Shown piece after piece: positions 42,401-50,955 of a DNA stretch of 64,000 bases (within the stretch, counting starts at the first letter, position 1; each line of letters starts with the position of its first letter). The DNA is from Pseudomonas sp. R76. Lineage in GTDB: Bacteria; Pseudomonadota; Gammaproteobacteria; Pseudomonadales; Pseudomonadaceae. The notes under the pieces were generated by a model. That model was not told the origin of the DNA, searched no databases, and saw only the letters and a program-made list of their open reading frames with translations. The stretch spans positions 5,084,001 through 5,148,000 of the forward strand of contig NZ_CP019428.1 of assembly GCF_009834565.1 (NCBI RefSeq). Direction: 5' to 3'. The position numbers and the translations under genes were made by a program.

Positions 42401-42454
42401 GACAGCTTCACTGGTAAAGAATCAGTCTCCCTCATTCCGTTCGTAGACGCCCCC

Positions 42455-43033
42455 ATGTCCGAAGCCTTCGAAGTCCCCAGCCCCCACGAAAAACACATCG
42501 AACACACCACCGAACATGCCCACGGCCGCGGTGACAATTTCGCCAGCCGCATCGCCGTGATGACCGCGCTGATGGCCACCCTCGGCGCCATGCTCAGCTA
42601 CCAGGCCGGCTCCACCGAGAGCGAAGCGGCGATGGACAAAAACAACGCCGCCATCATCAAGACCGAAGCCGCCAACCAGTGGAACTACTACCAGGCCAAG
42701 TCCAGCCGCCAGAACCTGGCGGAACTGGCCACGCACATTCCCGGCGTGGATGCCGCGCATTACAAGGATGAGATCGAACGCTACAAAGGCCAGAAGGAAG
42801 AAGTGCGCAAGCAGGCCGAAAAGCTCGAAGCGACTTCGCGGGAATGGGACCAGAAGTCCGAAGAAGCCCTGCACCAGCACCACCGCTGGGCCCAGGCGAT
42901 GACCGCGATTCAGATCGCGATTTCATTGGCGGCGATTACGTTACTCACGCGCAAGGAATGGCTCAAACGCATGTCCTACACCGCCGGCGGCGTAGCCGTA
43001 GTACTGGGCACCCTGGCCTGGCTACACCTCTAA
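42455..43033 (+). CDS. DUF4337 family membrane protein
   Basis: The 192-residue protein begins with a His/Glu-rich stretch, has one helix (IAVMTALMATLGAMLSYQAG), a long charged helical middle (EIERYKGQKEEVRKQAEKLEATSREWDQKSEEAL, likely coiled coil), and two C-terminal membrane helices. This matches DUF4337. No function is known. It stands alone between the LysR gene and a REP pair. Confidence 0.85.
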   Translation: MSEAFEVPSPHEKHIEHTTEHAHGRGDNFASRIAVMTALMATLGAMLSYQAGSTESEAAMDKNNAAIIKTEAANQWNYYQAKSSRQNLAELATHIPGVDAAHYKDEIERYKGQKEEVRKQAEKLEATSREWDQKSEEALHQHHRWAQAMTAIQIAISLAAITLLTRKEWLKRMSYTAGGVAVVLGTLAWLHL

Positions 43034-43051
43034 CAAACTGAACACGATTAA

Positions 43052-43143
43052 AAATGTAGGAGCTGGCTTGCCTGCGATAGCGGTGGGTCAAGCAGCATTA
43101 ATGTCTGCTCTGCCACCGCCATCGCAGGCAAGCCAGCTCCCAC
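43052..43143. repeat. REP pair
   Basis: Inverted pair, the left arm with one deviation (GTAGGAGCTGGCTTGCC), following the DUF4337 gene. Confidence 0.9.
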
Positions 43144-43204
43144 CTTTAATCTCCAGTGTTTTCAGGATTGGGCTCTGCCGTCACCTCGCTATATAGTAAA
43201 ACGC

Positions 43205-43434
43205 ACAACGCCGTTCAACCCGAGGACATCCCGCTGACCGCACAACCCAAAGAAGCCCGAGCTGTACCGCTACGCCGAGAAACAGGCCATGGGCTGGCGA
43301 CTCAACCTCGACATCAAGGGCCACCGCATGGCGATTTCGAGCACTGCCCGAATGCCGGGCTGTGGATTCTGGAAATCCAGATTGCCCACCCGAGCAAGCC
43401 CTACGGCGCTTTTTACGAAGACTTACTCGCTTAA
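43205..43434 (+). pseudogene. Frameshifted gene remnant of unknown family
   Basis: Protein-like sequence switches frame twice. One frame reads QPEDIPLTAQPK, the next frame ELYRYAEKQAMGWRLNLDIKGHR, and the first frame resumes with GDFEHCPNAGLWILEIQIAHPSKPYGAFYEDLLA before the stop at 43434. Joined, these would give one coherent protein of about 75 residues, which is why I read it as a decayed gene rather than chance. It is just upstream of the gamma-glutamylcyclotransferase-like gene, perhaps formerly in operon with it. I do not recognise the family. Confidence 0.4.
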
Positions 43435-43443
43435 GGAATACCT

Positions 43444-43797
43444 ATGGAACACTCCACCCAATTTCCTGTGCTGCTGTTTTCCTACGGCACCTTGCAAGAC
43501 AAGGCCGTGCAACTGGCCAACTTCGGCCGGGAGTTAGTCGGGCAGCACGACGCCATGCTCGGCTATTCGCAAAGCTGGGTAGAAATCACCGACCCGGAAG
43601 TGCTGGCCACCAGCGGCAAGACCCACCACCCGATCGTGGCGCCGACCGAGGAAAAGGCTGCCAGCGTTGAAGGCATGGTCTTTCAGATCAACGAGCAGGA
43701 ACTGGCAGCGGCGGATGCCTATGAAGTGTCGGACTACAAACGCGTGTCCGTGGCGCTGGCGTCAGGCCTGACTGCATGGGTGTACGTGCAGGCGTAA
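43444..43797 (+). CDS. Gamma-glutamylcyclotransferase-like (AIG2 family) protein
   Basis: The 117-residue protein has the AIG2/GGCT signature FSYGTLQDKAVQ near the N-terminus. The fold continues with VEGMVFQINEQELAAADAYEVSDYKRVSVAL, where Glu in the DAYE segment is the expected catalytic acid. Relatives release 5-oxoproline from gamma-glutamyl compounds. AAGGAATACCT precedes the ATG. Confidence 0.88.
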   Translation: MEHSTQFPVLLFSYGTLQDKAVQLANFGRELVGQHDAMLGYSQSWVEITDPEVLATSGKTHHPIVAPTEEKAASVEGMVFQINEQELAAADAYEVSDYKRVSVALASGLTAWVYVQA

Positions 43798-43961
43798 TAC
43801 GACGGCATGCGCATGAGCATCTGCATGAGGCAACGGAACATGGGCATCGGCATTGAGGCTGGGGGATCGTGCGCTAGACAAATCAGTTTGAGCAACGTCC
43901 TACATTTCATTCAGAAGCTTCGGCCTGCCGCTTCAAAATCGCCAAGCCTATAGTCACGCGG

Positions 43962-44196
43962 TCGCCCATATGGCGAACGGGTTTGGCGACTCGACGATAA
44001 ATCGAAAGAAACGTCCACGCGTATTTGCGGGATGCTTCTGCGCGCAATAAGCTGCTCAACGGTAGCTGTGCGCGGGAGACCTTCGGGTCTGCCGGTTTTT
44101 CCGATTGTCCCGGTTCGCCAACCTGCGTACAGCTGCCACCCTTTTGTTTGGCGACAAATGTGTGGTTGCTATCCTCTGACAACCGGAGTTCCACAC
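43962..44196 (+). other. Structured leader upstream of the DUF3077-like gene
   Basis: About 400 bases (43798-44196) have no clear gene. Within them are a perfect inverted repeat TCGCC-CATAT-GGCGA (43962-43976), a direct repeat GTTTGGCGAC (43981-43990, 44145-44154) with an inverted version GTTCGCCAAC (44112-44121), and a stable UUCG hairpin AGACC-TTCG-GGTCT (44075-44088) followed by TTTTT, which resembles an early terminator. An in-frame open extension of the downstream gene also reads through it. Confidence 0.45.
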
Positions 44197-44466
44197 ATGA
44201 ACCAATACATAGCCCTTACCAGCAACGACAGCGCCACCCCTGCCCTGTTTATCGATACCACCGTGCCACTGGAAATACTCCTCGACGCCGCAAGTTGTCG
44301 GCTTCGGGCTGTCACCCAAGTTCTTGAGAACCTTGCACTACGTAGTGAAATAAGTAGTGATGCAGTTGTGCTCAGCGACTTTGCCCTGCTCTGCTCAATT
44401 CCGCTGCGCGACGGCTGCGACCTGCTGGATGTAATAGCACGGCGGATGGACATGCCGCGCGTATGA
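44197..44466 (+). CDS. DUF3077-like small protein
   Basis: The 89-residue protein contains LFIDTTVPLEILLDAASCRLRAVTQVLENLAL, similar to the short DUF3077-type proteins that occur in several copies in Pseudomonas genomes. The C-terminal half is helical (LSDFALLCSIPLRDGCDLLDVIARRMD). Function is unknown. ATG 44197 has GGAG 8 bases upstream and fits the family; the frame is open further upstream but that part overlaps the structured leader. A terminator follows. Confidence 0.65.
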   Translation: MNQYIALTSNDSATPALFIDTTVPLEILLDAASCRLRAVTQVLENLALRSEISSDAVVLSDFALLCSIPLRDGCDLLDVIARRMDMPRV

Positions 44467-44498
44467 TCTAAGAACGCCCCGTTTTCAAACGCCACAAC

Positions 44499-44535
44499 CC
44501 CCCAGGTCTCTGACGAAACCTGGGGGTTTTGTTTG
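44499..44535 (+). terminator. Rho-independent terminator after the DUF3077-like gene
   Basis: CCCCCAGGT (44499-44507) pairs with ACCTGGGGG (44518-44526), followed by TTTTGTTTG. Confidence 0.9.
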
Positions 44536-44711
44536 TCTCGTATTTGACGCCACGTCCCTCGCTTTAGAACTCAAGGGCTCGCCTATACACTGAGCTGTAA
44601 TGGCACCTGTGGGATTTTGGACGCTTCCCCGGCGGGCGCATCAATTCGGAATCGCCGGTGGCGTTCCCATGAATGTTCCCATATCGCCCTTTTTCCAGAC
44701 GCCAAAAACCA

Positions 44712-44748
44712 CAAACCCCCGGCTTTCTCTAGGAAAACCGGGGGTTTG
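44712..44748 (-). terminator. Terminator of tRNA-Ser
   Basis: An 11-bp perfect stem CAAACCCCCGG/CCGGGGGTTTG is followed on the minus strand by TGGTTTTT. It lies 13 bp past the tRNA 3' end and could also act on plus-strand transcripts. Confidence 0.85.
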
Positions 44749-44761
44749 TGTTTACTTAATG

Positions 44762-44851
44762 TGGCGGTGAAGGAGAGATTCGAACTCTCGATACAATTTC
44801 TTGTATACACACTTTCCAGGCGTGCTCCTTAAGCCACTCGGACACTTCACC
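44762..44851 (-). tRNA. tRNA-Ser (GGA anticodon)
   Basis: The 90-nt class II tRNA on the minus strand has acceptor GGTGAAG/CTTCACC, discriminator G and an encoded CCA end. The anticodon loop CTGGAAA gives GGA, reading UCC/UCU. It has a long variable arm and a TTCGAAT T-loop. Confidence 0.97.
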
Positions 44852-44889
44852 GTATCTCGTCAAACCAGTTCAGTCTGTCGAGGCGCGCT

Positions 44890-44918
44890 AATGTAGTCGA
44901 AAGCCTTTCTGATGGCAA
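44890..44918 (-). promoter_or_regulatory. tRNA-Ser promoter
   Basis: On the minus strand TTGCCA, 17 bp, TACATT, then a GC-rich discriminator GCGCGCC, as expected of a stringently controlled stable-RNA promoter. The start would be about 32 nt before the mature tRNA. Confidence 0.75.
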
Positions 44919-45187
44919 AGGTTTTTTTCAGAATTTTCATGCGGTTAGACGGTTATGCCGTTGCCCGCCCGGCAAGGGGCGGTGATTGTGCCATTCTCGG
45001 GCATCGGCGGTGTGTGTTTGGGATGGCCGCCGCGCCCTGCTTCGGGCCGTCTACCCGTGGGGATGCGGGAAAAGTCTGACTGGGTAGTCAGTCACGGCGC
45101 TTTACCGGGGCGGGCGTGGTGGGTAACGTCTGCGCATGCGCTTCTATAAACAGCCTATCTATAACAAATCCTACAAGGAACCGCGTC
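44919..45187. other. Intergenic region, no gene seen
   Basis: The stretch between the tRNA promoter and the crotonase gene is GC-rich and contains no frame with a convincing start or family match. GACTGGGTAGTCAGTC is a small inverted repeat near 45078-45093. Confidence 0.4.
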
Positions 45188-45880
45188 ATGAGTGAGTTGA
45201 TTGCCTACCACCTCGAAGACGGTATCGCGACCCTGACCTTGAGCAACGGCAAGGTGAATGCCATTTCTCCGGCGGTGGTCAGTGAGTTTAATGCGGCACT
45301 GGATCAGGCCGAGAAGGATCGGGCAGTGGTGATCATCACCGGCACGCCGGGGATTCTGTCGGGTGGTTATGATTTGAAGGTGATGACAGCCGGGCCTAAA
45401 GAGGCGATCAGCCTGGTAACGTCGGGCTCGACGTTGGCGCGTCGCCTGTTGTCGCACCCCTTCCCGGTGATTGTGGCGTGCCCTGGGCATGCGGTGGCCA
45501 AAGGTGCGTTCCTGCTGTTGTCGGCGGATTATCGGATTGGCGTGGAAGGCCCGTTCAGCATTGGCCTGAATGAAGTGGCAATCGGTATGACCATGCACCA
45601 TGCCGGTATCGAGCTGGCGCGGGATCGTCTGCGCAAGTCGGCGTTTCATCGTTCGGTGATCAATGCCGAGATGTTCGACCCGCAGGGCGCCTTGGGCGCT
45701 GGCTTCCTCGATAAGGTGGTAGCACCGGAGGAGCTGCACGCGGCGGCGCTGGAAGCGGCGCGTCAGTTGAAGAAGATCAACATGAACGCCCACAAACACA
45801 CCAAGCTGAAGGTGCGTAAGGCACTGCTGGAAGCCTTGGATGATGCAATCATTCAGGACCAGGGCCATAACCTGGGCTGA
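45188..45880 (+). CDS. Crotonase/enoyl-CoA hydratase family protein
   Basis: The 230-residue protein has the crotonase core: oxyanion residues in ILSGGYDLKVM and HAVAKGAFLLLSADYRIG, followed by GLNEVAIGMTMHHAGIEL. It is at the short end of the family. Members hydrate or isomerise acyl-CoA thioesters; the substrate is not evident. ATG 45188 has AAGGA upstream. A clear terminator follows, so it is a single-gene unit. Confidence 0.9.
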   Translation: MSELIAYHLEDGIATLTLSNGKVNAISPAVVSEFNAALDQAEKDRAVVIITGTPGILSGGYDLKVMTAGPKEAISLVTSGSTLARRLLSHPFPVIVACPGHAVAKGAFLLLSADYRIGVEGPFSIGLNEVAIGMTMHHAGIELARDRLRKSAFHRSVINAEMFDPQGALGAGFLDKVVAPEELHAAALEAARQLKKINMNAHKHTKLKVRKALLEALDDAIIQDQGHNLG

Positions 45881-45902
45881 TGCTTACAAGCTGCTGTTAT
45901 GA

Positions 45903-45930
45903 AGCCCGACCTTGAGTCGGGCTTTTTCTT
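45903..45930 (+). terminator. Rho-independent terminator
   Basis: AGCCCGAC/GTCGGGCT stem (45903-45910 with 45916-45923) followed by TTTTCTT, 22 bp after the crotonase stop. Confidence 0.9.
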
Positions 45931-46093
45931 ACAAACCAATCCGAAACATCCTAAACCGCTCTAGCCGGGCGATATCGGCACACGCTGAAACATGTGCTTA
46001 AACATCGCCTATCTCCTACGTCTGTAGGGGCAATTGCCGAATACAGTGCACATCCGTACACTGCGCCACCTTTTGTCCCGATGGGCCGTGTCG

Positions 46094-46840
46094 ATGCTTT
46101 TTTTGTTACGTATGTTGTTGATGGGCCTGCACTTTATCGTCGCCGGTGTGCTGGGCGTGCTGTTGGGTATCTGTCGGCCGTTCAACCCGGACAACAGCCG
46201 CCTGTGTGCTCGCCTCTATGGGGTGCCTGCGATGTGGCTGTTGCGCCTGAAGGTGAAGGCGGATGTCGACTCGCTGCGCAACAAGCCCGGCACGTGCGTG
46301 ATCATCGCCAACCACCAGTCCAACTACGACCTGTTTGTGCTGGGCACTGTGGTGCCGCATCGCACGGTGTGCATCGCCAAGAAAAGCCTGAAATGGGTGC
46401 CGCTGTTCGGCCAGTTGTTCTGGCTGGCGGGCAATGTGCTGATCGACCGTGGCAATGCGCACAAAGCGCGGCGCGCGATGCTCACCACCACGCATACCTT
46501 GCAACACGAAGACACCTCGATCTGGGTGTTTCCGGAGGGCACGCGCAACCTGGGCAAAGGGTTGCTGCCGTTCAAGAAAGGCGCGTTTCATATGGCAATT
46601 GCGGCCGGCGTGCCGATCGTGCAGGTGTGCGTGAGTAATTACGTCACGCACATGCAGCTTAATCGTTGGAACAGTGGTGATGTGCTCATACGTTCGCTGC
46701 CGCCGATTCCTACTGAGGGGCTGACTTCGGATGACATCCCGCAGTTAATGCAGGCGTGCCAGAAGCAGATGGATGAATGCATTGCAGCGATGGACCGCGA
46801 ACTGCAAAGCGCCGTAACAATCGAACTCGCTTCCAGCTAA
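46094..46840 (+). CDS. plsC: 1-acyl-sn-glycerol-3-phosphate acyltransferase
   Basis: The 248-residue membrane-associated protein has acyltransferase motif I NHQSNYD, GNVLIDRGNAHKARRAM for glycerol-phosphate binding, and motif III VFPEGTRN. An N-terminal hydrophobic helix (LLRMLLMGLHFIVAGVLGVLLG) anchors it. It acylates lysophosphatidate in phospholipid synthesis. I chose ATG 46094 because the family normally begins just before LLRMLLMGLHF; the frame is open back to a TTG at 46034. Confidence 0.88.
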   Translation: MLFLLRMLLMGLHFIVAGVLGVLLGICRPFNPDNSRLCARLYGVPAMWLLRLKVKADVDSLRNKPGTCVIIANHQSNYDLFVLGTVVPHRTVCIAKKSLKWVPLFGQLFWLAGNVLIDRGNAHKARRAMLTTTHTLQHEDTSIWVFPEGTRNLGKGLLPFKKGAFHMAIAAGVPIVQVCVSNYVTHMQLNRWNSGDVLIRSLPPIPTEGLTSDDIPQLMQACQKQMDECIAAMDRELQSAVTIELASS

Positions 46841-46882
46841 GCTGCCCAACACCTGTCCTCCTAATAAGAAGCGATCAGCACC

Positions 46883-47854
46883 ATGGGTAGAGTTGTTGCG
46901 GCGGCCGTTTACAGCGCCGGTAAGAAAGTCACTGATATCACCCTCGACGAAGGCGCAGCCTGGGCCGCCAAACCCGACCACTTTGTGTGGATCGGCCTGG
47001 AAGAGCCCAACGCCCACGAGCTGGCCAACCTGCAACGCCAGTTCAACCTGCATGAACTGGCCATCGAAGACGCCCTGGAAAAGCACAGCCGCCCGAAGCT
47101 GGAAACCTTCGGCGATGCGCTGTTTATCGTCACCTATTCACCGGTGCGCGAGAACGGCAAGCTGGAGTTTATCGAAACCCATATTTTCGCCGGCAACGGC
47201 TACATCATCACCGCTCGCAACGGGCATTCGGCGTCCTACGGCTATGTGCGTCAACGCTGTGAGGCGCGGCCGTTGTTGCTGGAGCATGGGGAAGATTTCG
47301 TACTCTATGCGCTGCTGGATTTCGTCACCGAAAACTACCAGCCGGTGAGCGAAGCGATCCACGCCGAGATAGATGAGCTGGAGCGCAACGTGCTGTGCAG
47401 TTCACTGAGCGAGCGCGATATCCAGAACCTCCACGGCCTGCGTCGCGATGTGCTGCGGCTCAAGCGCTACGTGGCGCCGATGGTGGAGATCAGCCAGGAA
47501 TTGCAGAAGCTGAGTTTCCCGTTTATCGACAAGAACATGCGCCCCTACTTCCGTGATGTGCAGATCCACGTGACGCGGCAGATGGAAGACCTCACCACCT
47601 TGCGTGATATTGCCAGCCAGACCATCGAGATCGGTGTGTTGCTGGAGGCTTCACGCCAGAGCGTGGTGCAGCGCAAGTTCGCCGCGTGGGCGGCGATCCT
47701 GGCGTTCCCCACGGCGGTGGCGGGGATTTATGGGATGAACTTCCAGAACATGCCCGAGCTGCAATGGCATTACGGCTATTTTGCGGTGCTCGGGTTTATT
47801 GCGGTGGGCTGCACCAGTTTGTGGGCCAGCTTCAAGCGTTCAGGTTGGCTTTAA
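46883..47854 (+). CDS. CorA family divalent cation transporter
   Basis: The 323-residue protein has a large cytoplasmic N-terminal domain, the long stalk helix, and two C-terminal membrane helices with the pore signature YGMNFQNMPEL. The GMN motif is intact. It probably carries Mg2+ or a related divalent ion. Its stop codon overlaps that of the convergent glutamine amidotransferase gene. Confidence 0.92.
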   Translation: MGRVVAAAVYSAGKKVTDITLDEGAAWAAKPDHFVWIGLEEPNAHELANLQRQFNLHELAIEDALEKHSRPKLETFGDALFIVTYSPVRENGKLEFIETHIFAGNGYIITARNGHSASYGYVRQRCEARPLLLEHGEDFVLYALLDFVTENYQPVSEAIHAEIDELERNVLCSSLSERDIQNLHGLRRDVLRLKRYVAPMVEISQELQKLSFPFIDKNMRPYFRDVQIHVTRQMEDLTTLRDIASQTIEIGVLLEASRQSVVQRKFAAWAAILAFPTAVAGIYGMNFQNMPELQWHYGYFAVLGFIAVGCTSLWASFKRSGWL

Positions 47855-48576
47855 GCCGCTGCCTCTGGCTTGTGTGCGACAAAGCGCATCATCCATTCCG
47901 CCACGGTGACGCCGTGGTGGTCACGTTCGAGGCTCGCGACGCCGTTGGTGTAGACCTTTTCGCCCAGAGTTGTCTGAAGAATCTCCAGCAGCTCGCGGGA
48001 ATAGTCGTGGATGAATTCCGGGTGGCCCTGGAAACACAGCACCTGGTCGCCGATGTGGTAGGCGGCGAACGGGCAAAAAGCGCTGGAGGCGATGACCGTT
48101 GCGTTTTCCGGCAAGGTGGTCACTTGGTCCTGGTGGCTGATCAGTAGCGTCAATTCTTCCACTTCCGGGCTCATCCACGGCGCTTTTGCGTCGAGTTTAT
48201 AGTCGTGAATGCCCATGCCCCAACCCTGGCCGGCGCGTTCGGTCTTGCCGCCCAGCAGCAGTGCCAACAGTTGGTGGCCGAAGCAGATGCCGAGCAACTT
48301 GTCGCCGCGCTCATAGCGCTGGAGCAGGTAGGTTTTGAGGGTCTGGATCCACGGGTCGGTGCCAAAGGAATCGGCCTTGCTGCCGGTGACGAGGTAGGCG
48401 TCAAACACTTCGTCATCCGACGGGTATTCGCCCTGCACCACGTTGTAGACCACGAATTCGGCGGCAATCGGTTGCTTGGAGAACAGGCGCTTGAACATCT
48501 GCCCGTACCCTTGGTACTGATCGATCAAACCTGGACGCAGGATATCGGTTTCCAGGATACAGACGCGTAGCGACAT
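47851..48576 (-). CDS. Class I glutamine amidotransferase-like protein
   Basis: The 241-residue protein has the nucleophile elbow GICFGHQLLALLLGG (Cys) and QGHPEFIHDYSREL with the catalytic His and Glu. It resembles stand-alone GuaA-type amidotransferase domains of unknown substrate. ATG 48576 starts the natural strand MSLRVCILETD; the longer open frame is not supported. It has no synthase partner nearby. Confidence 0.88.
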   Translation of the reverse strand: MSLRVCILETDILRPGLIDQYQGYGQMFKRLFSKQPIAAEFVVYNVVQGEYPSDDEVFDAYLVTGSKADSFGTDPWIQTLKTYLLQRYERGDKLLGICFGHQLLALLLGGKTERAGQGWGMGIHDYKLDAKAPWMSPEVEELTLLISHQDQVTTLPENATVIASSAFCPFAAYHIGDQVLCFQGHPEFIHDYSRELLEILQTTLGEKVYTNGVASLERDHHGVTVAEWMMRFVAHKPEAAA

Positions 48577-48667
48577 AAAAAATACCTGACACGGTGATGG
48601 GAATAATGCACACCCCAGAGCCTGCCTTGAAATGTACCTGCAAAGCAAGTCCCGCCAGGTGACTCAC

Positions 48668-48760
48668 TGTGGGAGCTGGCTTGCCTGCGATGGCGTCATA
48701 TCAGCCGGCAAAGGTCTTGGCTGATACACCGCTATCGCGGGCAAGCCCGCTCCCACATTG
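48668..48760. repeat. Hybrid REP pair
   Basis: Left arm GTGGGAGCTGGCTTGCC, right arm GCGGGCAAGCCCGCTCCCAC, inverted, between the amidotransferase and FadB-like genes. Confidence 0.9.
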
Positions 48761-48791
48761 GTTTTCTGTGATTCAGTGTAGGGTGTTTCGG

Positions 48792-50939
48792 TCAGGCGAA
48801 TATTTCTCCTCGTGCCGCTTTCTCAAGCAACAACGCCGGTGGCGAGAACCGGTCACCATACTGCTCCGCCAGGTAACGCGCCCGGGCGATGAAGTCGTTC
48901 AGGCCGTACTGGTTGATAAACTGCAGCGCGCCGCCACTCCACGCGGCAAAGCCGATGCCGAAGATCGAACCGACGTTGGCGTCAGCCGTGGACATCAACA
49001 CGCCCTCCTCCACACACCGCACGGTTTCGATGGCCTGGATAAACAGCAAACGGTCGCGTACATCCTGTGGCGAAATCTGTTTGTCGGGCTGTTCAAAGCG
49101 CGCTTTCAGCTCGGGCCACAGGTGTTTCTGCCCACCTGCCGGGTAGTCGTAAAAACCGCCACCGGCCGCCTTGCCCGTGCGTTTGTACTCGTTCACCAAC
49201 AGGTCGATCACCTGCGTCGCCGGATGCGTCGGCAGCGCCTTGCCTTCCGCCTGCAGGTCTTTCGCCGTTTGCTGTCGGATATGGCTCATCAAGCTGAGCG
49301 ACACTTCATCCGACACCGCCAACGGTCCCACCGGCATGCCGGCCTTGCGTGCCTCCGTTTCGATCATCGGCGCAGCCACACCTTCGCCGAGCATGGCAAT
49401 GCCTTCATTTGTAAACGTGCCGAACACCCGCGAGGTAAAGAAGCCGCGACTGTCGTTGACCACGATCGGGGTTTTCTTGATTTGCAGTACGAAATCAAAA
49501 CCTCGGGCCAGGGTTTCGTCGCTGGTGTGGGTGCCCTTGATGATTTCCACCAGCGGCATCTTGTCGACCGGGCTGAAGAAATGCAGGCCGATGAACTTGC
49601 CTTGATCGGGCACGGCGTTGGCCAGGCCGCTGATGGGCAAGGTGGAGGTGTTGGAGGCAATGACGGCGTCGGCACCGACCACATTTTGCGCGGCGGCCGA
49701 GACTTTGGCCTTGAGGTCACGATCTTCAAAAACCGCCTCGATGATCAGGTCGCAGCCAGCCAGGTCGGCATCAGCGGCCGTAGGATGAATTCGCGCCAAG
49801 GTGGTTTCCCGCTGCTCGGCGGTCAATTGCCCACGGCTGACCTTCTTGTCCAGCAGCGCAGCGCAATGCGCCTTGCCCTTTTCGGCAACGGCCAAGGTGA
49901 CGTCTTTGAGTACCACGTCGATGCCCGCACACGCGCTGACGTAGGCAATACCCGCGCCCATCATGCCCGCGCCGAGCACGCCGACCTTACGCGTGACGTA
50001 CGGCGCAAAGCCTTGTGGCCGCGAGCTGCCGGCGTTGATTTCATTGAGCTGAAACCAGAAGGTGCCGATCATGTTTTTCGCCACCTGCCCGGTGACAAGC
50101 TCGGTGAAGTAACGGGTTTCGATCAGGTGCGCAGTGTCGAAATCCACTTGGGCGCCTTCCACGGCGGCGCAGAGGATTTTCTCCGGCGCCGGGAAGCAGC
50201 CCTGGGTTTTGCTGCGCAACATCGACGGTGCAATCGCCAGCATTTGCGCCACTTTCGGGTGGGAAGGCGTGCCGCCAGGAATCTGATAACCCTTGGTGTC
50301 CCAAGGCTGCCTGGCTTCAGGATTGGCGAGAATCCAGGCGCGAGACTTGACCAGCAGCTCATCGCGGCTAGCCGCCAGCTCATTGATCAACCCTGCTTGC
50401 AGCGCCTGTTGCGGCCGCACCTTTTTGCCCTCCAGCAAATACGGCAAGGCCTTCTCCAGCCCCAGCATGCGCACCATGCGCACGACCCCGCCGCCGCCCG
50501 GCAACAAGCCCAAGGTGACTTCCGGCAAGCCGAGTTGCACCGCCTTGTCGTCCAGCGCGACGCGGTAATGGCACGCCAGGCAAATCTCCCAGCCGCCGCC
50601 GAGTGCTGCGCCATTGATGGCGGCCACCACCGGTTTGCCGAGGGTTTCCAGGCGACGCAGTTGGGCCTTCAATACCCGCACGCCGTCATAGAAATCCTTG
50701 GCGTGGGCCTTATCGACTTTGATCAGTTCGTTGAGGTCGCCGCCAGCGAAAAAAGTCTTCTTCGTCGAGGTGATTACCACACCAGCGATGTGGTCCTTTT
50801 CCGCTTCCAGGCGTGCGACGGTGGCCGCCATGGCCTCGCGGTACACGCCGTTCATGGTGTTGGCGCTCTGGTCGGGCATGTCGAGGGTCAGCACCACGAT
50901 CTGGTCCTGGCCTTTTTCGTAACGAATGGCTTCGGTCAT
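48792..50939 (-). CDS. Bifunctional enoyl-CoA hydratase / 3-hydroxyacyl-CoA dehydrogenase (FadB/FadJ-like)
   Basis: The enzyme has 715 residues. An N-terminal crotonase domain (about 1-190, with GGDLNELIKVD and NGAALGGGWEICLACHYRVA) is followed by an NAD-binding hydroxyacyl-CoA dehydrogenase domain (VGVLGAGMMGAGIAYVSACAG at about 330) and its C-terminal helical domain (HFFSPVDKMPLVEII, GFFTSRVF). It performs two beta-oxidation steps. It follows the thiolase gene by 16 bp, so both form an operon. ATG 50939 begins the family N-terminus. Confidence 0.93.
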   Translation of the reverse strand: MTEAIRYEKGQDQIVVLTLDMPDQSANTMNGVYREAMAATVARLEAEKDHIAGVVITSTKKTFFAGGDLNELIKVDKAHAKDFYDGVRVLKAQLRRLETLGKPVVAAINGAALGGGWEICLACHYRVALDDKAVQLGLPEVTLGLLPGGGGVVRMVRMLGLEKALPYLLEGKKVRPQQALQAGLINELAASRDELLVKSRAWILANPEARQPWDTKGYQIPGGTPSHPKVAQMLAIAPSMLRSKTQGCFPAPEKILCAAVEGAQVDFDTAHLIETRYFTELVTGQVAKNMIGTFWFQLNEINAGSSRPQGFAPYVTRKVGVLGAGMMGAGIAYVSACAGIDVVLKDVTLAVAEKGKAHCAALLDKKVSRGQLTAEQRETTLARIHPTAADADLAGCDLIIEAVFEDRDLKAKVSAAAQNVVGADAVIASNTSTLPISGLANAVPDQGKFIGLHFFSPVDKMPLVEIIKGTHTSDETLARGFDFVLQIKKTPIVVNDSRGFFTSRVFGTFTNEGIAMLGEGVAAPMIETEARKAGMPVGPLAVSDEVSLSLMSHIRQQTAKDLQAEGKALPTHPATQVIDLLVNEYKRTGKAAGGGFYDYPAGGQKHLWPELKARFEQPDKQISPQDVRDRLLFIQAIETVRCVEEGVLMSTADANVGSIFGIGFAAWSGGALQFINQYGLNDFIARARYLAEQYGDRFSPPALLLEKAARGEIFA

Positions 50940-50955
50940 GTCAGGTTCCTTGGGC

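Noticed and set aside
44616..44832. Small protein gene overlapping tRNA-Ser
   Set aside because: The open frames run through the tRNA and its terminator and show no ribosome-binding site or family similarity.
46034..46093. Longer PlsC starting at TTG 46034
   Set aside because: The extra 20 residues do not fit the usual N-terminus, and the natural membrane anchor starts right after ATG 46094.
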